64,000 nucleotides of DNA from Caldithrix abyssi DSM 13497. GTDB taxonomy: Bacteria; Calditrichota; Calditrichia; Calditrichales; Calditrichaceae. The position numbers and the translations under genes are program-made. The DNA is taken from assembly GCF_001886815.1 (NCBI RefSeq), contig NZ_CP018099.1, positions 1,052,501 through 1,116,500 of the forward strand, read 5' to 3'. Under the pieces are notes generated by a model. The model did no database searches and was not told the origin of the DNA. It saw only the letters and a list, made by a program, of their open reading frames with translations. Below are positions 60,067 to 64,000 of this stretch, piece after piece. The stretch's first letter is position 1; every line of letters begins with the position of its first letter.

Positions 60067-60449
60067 TAAATAGTTTTCAGGCAGGCTTTGTGATGTTACA
60101 TTTTGATGCAGGAAAAAATTTTATTAACTTCTTTTAATCTTAGAATTTCTGGTAAGGATTTGTCTCGAGGTGAACGAACCAGTCCAAAGACATTCCATTG
60201 CTTTTGCATCGTTTTTTCGAAGAAGAATTTAGTAGCGCTGATGGATACGGAGAAAGCCGCCCGAGACCAGTGTTTTACGTTCCTGTTGTAGAGAAAATAC
60301 GCTTTGATTTCCTGTTCATTGATTAATTCTGGCGCCTTATCGAAATGGGCTGCTAATTGTTTTAAAGCGTAAGTGTAAGAACGGATGGTGCTTTCGGAGA
60401 AATTCCGAAGTTGCATATCCTGGACAAAGCGATGGAATAAACGGGTCAT
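60067..60449 (-). pseudogene. decayed tyrosine recombinase (integrase) N-terminal fragment
   Basis: An open frame of 117 codons from 60449 to 60096 encodes a core-binding SAM-like domain: 'FVQDMQLRNFSESTIRSYTYALKQLAAHF', 'EIKAYFLYNRNVKHWSRAAFSVSISATKFFFE', 'LPEILRLKEVNKIFSCIKM'. After the stop the same frame reads 'HHKACLKTI', matching the next part of the family, then stops again. The catalytic domain with the Arg and Tyr residues is absent. It resembles recombinases linked to IS91-type elements rather than integron IntI, and is reversed relative to all cassette genes. Confidence 0.82.
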
Positions 60450-60513
60450 GACATACCTCCAAAGTTAAATGAATGTTTAGACAACTGTACTTTAACTTAA
60501 GGTGTGTCATGAC
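60445..60513 (-). repeat. inverted repeat around the recombinase start
   Basis: gtcatgaca (60445-60453) and tgtcatgac (60505-60513) are perfect inverse copies, with 'aaagttaa' and 'ttaactt' nested inside. It overlaps the start codon and the upstream region of the decayed recombinase and may be its operator or binding site. Confidence 0.6.
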
Positions 60514-60525
60514 CTAATAAAAATT

Positions 60526-60541
60526 GCCCCGCCTGCGGGGC
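60526..60541. terminator. short GC-rich hairpin
   Basis: gccccgc / gcggggc with a 2-base loop, next to the left edge of attC i. No clear T-run on the plus strand; on the minus strand an AT-rich stretch follows. Function uncertain. Confidence 0.4.
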
Positions 60542-60544
60542 TTA

Positions 60545-60646
60545 GTTCAACACGGGCGTGAACTCGGAATTTGCCACGCGCCCTGTTCATTGTAATTTCA
60601 AATTTTTGTTAGCGTGGCAAACCCGGTTACGCTTAATTCGTTAGCA
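60545..60646 (+). repeat. attC site i, 102 bp
   Basis: Left core gttcaac (60545-60551, a perfect fit to RYYYAAC), 'gcgtgaactcgg' pairing with 'ccggttacgc', inner 'tttgccacgc' with 'gcgtggcaaa', right core gttagca (60640-60646). Strong overall fold. Confidence 0.88.
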
Positions 60647-60678
60647 GTAAAATAATTCTATATCAAAAGGAGAGATTA

Positions 60679-61053
60679 ATGCATTATAATTTTGGCACCC
60701 CGGGTTTAGTTATTATATCTGTTTTTCTTCTTTTATGTCTGATTTTCTTTTTTTATTCAAGAAAGAAAATCCGTTCCAGAATAAAAGAAGATTTAGATTT
60801 AGCAAATAAAAAATACGGTATCCTTTGGATAATAATTGGTTTAGTTGTGTCAATTATTTCTGTGATATTTCATTTGTATTTCCAGATAGACATTTCTCGT
60901 TCTAATAGACTTCTACAACCACTATTAGAAATGACTTCTGAACCAATTATCATATTTACAATTATATTTTTCTTAATAGGTGTTACGATATTGTTTATAG
61001 GAATATATTCTGTCCGAGTTAGAAAAGAAATGTTAGATAAATCAACACAATAA
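60679..61053 (+). CDS. small membrane protein, cassette gene of unknown function
   Basis: 124 residues with three likely membrane segments at about 9-26 ('LVIISVFLLLCLIFFFYS'), 49-68 ('LWIIIGLVVSIISVIFHLYF') and 90-112 ('IIIFTIIFFLIGVTILFIGI'). Charged loops between them. Preceded by 'aaaggaga'. It follows attC i but no attC was found after it, so this is the last cassette in view and its end may be lost to repeats. No family was recognised. Confidence 0.72.
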   Translation: MHYNFGTPGLVIISVFLLLCLIFFFYSRKKIRSRIKEDLDLANKKYGILWIIIGLVVSIISVIFHLYFQIDISRSNRLLQPLLEMTSEPIIIFTIIFFLIGVTILFIGIYSVRVRKEMLDKSTQ

Positions 61054-61135
61054 ATTAATTAATTTTGAATCGTCTGAATTTGAAAATCAAGTCAGCCAGT
61101 TGACAAGATATATTGAATATATTTATGAGTTCAGT

Positions 61136-61239
61136 ATAAAAACCACGAATTTCACGAATAGACACGAATATATTTAAATAAAAACAATAGTCCCATTTAA
61201 ATGAAATTCGATAATAAAACCTTTTTATAGCGGACTCAT
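61136..61239 (+). repeat. dispersed repeat of about 104 bp, inverse of 5043-5157
   Basis: Starts 'ataaaaaccacgaatttc' and ends 'tatagcggactcata'. Near-complete match to the reverse complement of 5043-5157. Confidence 0.75.
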
Positions 61240-61276
61240 ACATTGTCTTTGACTTTTGGAACAGCCCCGGGAGGGA

Positions 61277-61356
61277 GGATGAGTTTTTAAAACAGTACAA
61301 AAATTTTCGAACGCTAATACATTAGATGCTACGAAGGAAGTATCCTAAATAGGTAA
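61277..61356. repeat. dispersed repeat, direct copy of 4951-5031
   Basis: Shares 'ggatgagtttttaaaac', 'tacaaaaatttt' and 'gaaggaagtat' with 4951-5031 at similar spacing. Confidence 0.6.
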
Positions 61357-61730
61357 GAATTATTCGTGATTGGCTAGTCAAGTCTAATTTTTTGCGTAAA
61401 CTCCTTCCTGAACAAACTTAGTAAACACTTTTATTTTTTCTGCGATCATCTTCGAAATTTCCGGGCAATAAAAGCTCTGGCTAATTTGTCTCTCGCTGGC
61501 TAACGCAAATCCAGTAAGAAAATACTTTAAAAAATAGATTGTTTCTTTAAAAGTAGTAAGACTTCTCTCTTCGTTCGAAATGACAGGTCACCCTTTTTCA
61601 GGCGAGCTCATTCTTTCTTCATAAGGATAAACGGCTTTAGCGCGCCCAGATTTTCTGGCTGCCAATTTTCAATTAGATTTTTTTAGCCAATTTAACTAAA
61701 TTCTCCCTCTAATGAAATGGAGTTTAAATA

Positions 61731-63704
61731 ATGTTGCAAATCAATGATTTGTCTTATGAAATCGGCGAGCGGAAATTATTAAACAACGTTAGTTTTGCCG
61801 TACATCCGGGACAGAAGATCGGTTTAATCGGTCCCAACGGTGCCGGTAAAACCACCCTGCTGCGCATTCTGGCCGGTGAATTAAAGCCGTTAAGTGGCAG
61901 CATTTTGATGCCCCGCGGGTACAAAATCGGCTATTTACCGCAGGAACAGGTGGCCTTTGGCGTGGGCAGCCTGCTGGGGGCGGTGCTGGAGGGGCACGCC
62001 GAAATCCAGCAAATTGAAATGCAAATCCATGAAATTCAAAGTCAACTGACCGGCAACGATGCCCATAACGCCCGGCTGTTAAAAAAACTGGGCGAATTGC
62101 AAGATCGCTTCAGCCTGCTGGGCGGCTATGAGCTGGAATCGGAAGCGAAAAAAATTTTAATGGGGCTGGGCTTTAAAGAGTCGGACTTTTTTCGCCCTTT
62201 AAAGGAATTTAGCGGCGGCTGGCGCATGCGCGCTTATCTGGCTAAAATCCTGTTAATCAAACCCGATCTGCTTTTGTTAGATGAACCCACCAATCACCTG
62301 GATTTGCCCTCGCTGGAATGGATCGAAGGCTTTTTAAAGACCTTTACCGGCAGCATGATCATCATCTCTCATGATCGTTATTTTCTGGATCGTCTGGCGC
62401 AGATCATCGCCGAACTGCAACACGGGCAATTGACGCTCTATCACGGGAACTATCACTTTTACGAGCAAGAAAAAGCAAAGCGCCAGGAACAGTTAATCAA
62501 GCAATGGGAAGAGCAGCAGGCCGAAATCCAGCGCATTCAACGCTTTATCGATCGTTTTCGATACAAAGCCACTAAAGCCGCCCAGGTGCAAAGCCGTATT
62601 AAGAAGCTGGAAAAATTAGAACGGATTGAGCTGCCCGAAGAAGAAAAATTCATCCGCTTTAAAATTAGAGCGGCGGTCCAGAGCTATAAAGATGTTTTAC
62701 AAATTGAAAATCTGTTTTTTAGATATGTGGAAACCCAACCCTGGATCTTTCAGGGCGTCGATTTTCGTCTGTACCGCGGACAAAAGATTGCGCTGGTCGG
62801 TCCTAACGGCGTGGGCAAAACAACGTTTACGCGTCTGATCACCGGTGAATTGAAACCAACGCAGGGGAAAATTCAGGCAGGCCAGCGCGTGAAGATCAGC
62901 TACTACGCACAGCATCAGGTCGATGCGCTGAATCTGGACAGCACGGTAATGGAAGCCGTGCAGCAGAGCGCCGCGCCGGAGTTTAGCGGCAAAGAGCGCG
63001 ATATTCTGGGAACCTTTGGCCTAAGCGGCGATGCCGTGGAAAAACCGATTAAAGTTCTTTCCGGCGGCGAAAAAGCTCGTGTTTCGCTGGCAAAAATTTT
63101 GCTCTCGCCGGCTAACTTTTTGATTATGGACGAACCCACCAACCATCTGGATTTAAAATCCAGAGAAGCGCTGGAATTCGCCCTCAACGATTACGACGGC
63201 ACGCTGCTGCTGATCTCGCACGATCGCTATTTTCTGGACAAGCTGGTGCAAAAGGTGGTGGAAATCAAAGACGGCAAACTGTACGAATACGAAGGCAATT
63301 ACAGCGACTACCTGCGTTTAAAAGAAGTGCGTGTCTTTATCGACCAAAAAGAAAAATCCTCAGCAGAACAAAAGCCAGAAAGCAAAAAAAGCGCCGGCAG
63401 AAAAAGCAAAGAACAAAAACGCCTGGAGGCCGAAGCGCGCCAGAAAATAAGCCGTCAGCGTAAAAAACTGGCCGCGGAAATTGAACAACTGGAAAACCAG
63501 ATCGAACAGGCGGAAGCGCAAAAAGCCGATCTGGAAAAACAACTGGCCGATCCGGCGACTTACCAGAACAGCGCCCGCGCCGTGGAACTGCAAAAAACCT
63601 ACAAACAACTGCAGGAAAATTTAACCGCCTGGGAAGCGCGCTGGGAAGAAGCCCAGTTGGCCCTCGAAGCGTTGCTGGCAGAACTGGAAAAAAATCTTTC
63701 ATGA
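61731..63704 (+). CDS. ABC-F family ATPase (Uup/YdiF-like)
   Basis: 657 residues, two ABC domains and no membrane segments. Domain 1: Walker A 'GPNGAGKTT' (34-42), 'SGGWRMRAYLAKILL', 'LLLDEPTNHLDL'. Domain 2: Walker A 'GPNGVGKTT' (357-365), 'SGGEKARVSLAKILL', 'LIMDEPTNHLDLK'. The linker with 'FYEQEKAKRQEQ' is the P-site-tRNA-interacting segment in this family. A C-terminal coiled coil (about 555-650) follows a lysine-rich stretch. ABC-F proteins act on stalled ribosomes or give antibiotic resistance; which role applies cannot be told. Confidence 0.93.
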   Translation: MLQINDLSYEIGERKLLNNVSFAVHPGQKIGLIGPNGAGKTTLLRILAGELKPLSGSILMPRGYKIGYLPQEQVAFGVGSLLGAVLEGHAEIQQIEMQIHEIQSQLTGNDAHNARLLKKLGELQDRFSLLGGYELESEAKKILMGLGFKESDFFRPLKEFSGGWRMRAYLAKILLIKPDLLLLDEPTNHLDLPSLEWIEGFLKTFTGSMIIISHDRYFLDRLAQIIAELQHGQLTLYHGNYHFYEQEKAKRQEQLIKQWEEQQAEIQRIQRFIDRFRYKATKAAQVQSRIKKLEKLERIELPEEEKFIRFKIRAAVQSYKDVLQIENLFFRYVETQPWIFQGVDFRLYRGQKIALVGPNGVGKTTFTRLITGELKPTQGKIQAGQRVKISYYAQHQVDALNLDSTVMEAVQQSAAPEFSGKERDILGTFGLSGDAVEKPIKVLSGGEKARVSLAKILLSPANFLIMDEPTNHLDLKSREALEFALNDYDGTLLLISHDRYFLDKLVQKVVEIKDGKLYEYEGNYSDYLRLKEVRVFIDQKEKSSAEQKPESKKSAGRKSKEQKRLEAEARQKISRQRKKLAAEIEQLENQIEQAEAQKADLEKQLADPATYQNSARAVELQKTYKQLQENLTAWEARWEEAQLALEALLAELEKNLS

Positions 63705-63751
63705 AAGGCTCTGCAAAAAATGGATGGCCGGGAGGTTAAAGATGGGCGTGG

Positions 63752-63931
63752 CTGGAGGGTGTCTCAAAAGCGACATCAAGTGTATATATATGCAAAAAAA
63801 GAGAAAGTTTTACAATAGCCCTCACCCCCTTTCCCCCTCTCCCGATTTTCGGGAGAGGGGGAATTAAAGGGGGTGAGGGAAAGAAAAACTTTATAAAAAT
63901 ACAATGTCTTTGACTTTTGAGACAGCCCCAG
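63752..63931. mobile_element. MITE-like element of 180 bp with terminal inverted repeats
   Basis: The left end ctggagggtgtctcaaaag (63752-63770) is an inverse match of cttttgagacagccccag (63914-63931) with two or three differences. Inside, a second nearly palindromic block (63819-63879, built on 'ccctcacccc' and 'ggggtgaggg') could form a long hairpin. No open frame. A related end occurs at 61241-61269. Confidence 0.7.
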
Positions 63932-64000
63932 AAATAGAATTCTGCGCCGGAATGGATCGGCAGGCAAATGACTCCACTCTCGTACTCAATGCCATCGCTT

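Larger units (their letters stand above)
61054..61730. other. repeat-rich intergenic DNA between the array and the ABC-F gene
   Basis: No gene supported. It contains the repeat at 61136-61239, a half-MITE end at 61241-61269 ('tgtctttgacttttgg'), the repeat at 61277-61356, and the dispersed motif near 61557-61610 ('agacttctctcttcgttcg', 'aaatgacaggtcac'). The last part must hold the promoter of the ABC-F gene. Confidence 0.5.

Noticed and set aside
60103-60291. 62-codon plus-strand frame
   Set aside because: Antisense to the recombinase fragment, which has clear family pattern.
60067-60449. The recombinase fragment as the integron integrase
   Set aside because: It lacks the catalytic domain, is placed inside the array rather than at its attI end, and looks more like recombinases of IS91-type elements.
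52084-60646. CRISPR array as an explanation of the repeated sites
   Set aside because: The repeats are imperfect, 56-129 bp, irregularly spaced by whole genes and built as attC; no short direct repeats with uniform spacers were seen anywhere in the window.

Overview
The window looks like the chromosome of a Gram-negative bacterium with mid-range GC, about 45 percent by eye. The gene content and order suit a deep-branching FCB or Calditrichota (Caldithrix-like) organism. That assignment is an inference; no 16S gene is present to test it.

Layout. (1) Positions 1-2813 hold the 3' two thirds of a 23S rRNA gene, split in helix 45 by an intervening sequence that encodes a four-helix-bundle protein, followed by 5S rRNA and a terminator. 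(2) Positions 2814-6102 are accessory: an IS3-family element with a -1 frameshift signal, dispersed repeats and the lone rpsT gene on the minus strand. (3) Positions 6103-37986 form a very long informational block. It runs tRNA-Thr, tRNA-Gly, tRNA-Thr, tuf, rpmG, tRNA-Trp, secE, nusG, rplKAJL, rpoB, rpoC, then str, S10, spc and alpha (rpsL to rplQ) joined without a break. There are two tuf genes encoding identical proteins, adk is missing between secY and map, and TTG start codons are common. (4) Positions 38060-51753 carry a GHL10-like secreted protein and then a chemosensory cluster: ParA, response regulator, CheW, methyl-accepting protein and a 1724-residue CheA with several HPt-like segments and a C-terminal receiver. 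A beta-helix/TonB-like envelope protein follows CheA with an ATGA overlap. A deoxynucleoside kinase and a glycosyltransferase come next.

(5) Positions 52084-61053 are the most interesting part: an integron gene-cassette array with no integrase in view. Eight complete attC sites and one truncated attC separate small AT-rich genes, all of the intact ones on the plus strand. The cassettes carry a PHP plus SMC-like ATPase (TrlF-like, 934 aa), a ParE/RelE-type toxin-antitoxin pair, an MntA/HepT pair, a possible PD-(D/E)xK nuclease, two uracil-DNA-glycosylase-like proteins, a DUF2281-type antitoxin and a small membrane protein. A decayed tyrosine recombinase lies reversed in the array. The contents suggest defence and stabilisation functions. 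Two 129-bp attC sites at opposite ends are near relatives and carry a compensatory base-pair change.

(6) Positions 61054-64000 hold dispersed repeats, some being copies of those in region 2, an ABC-F ATPase and a 180-bp MITE-like element.
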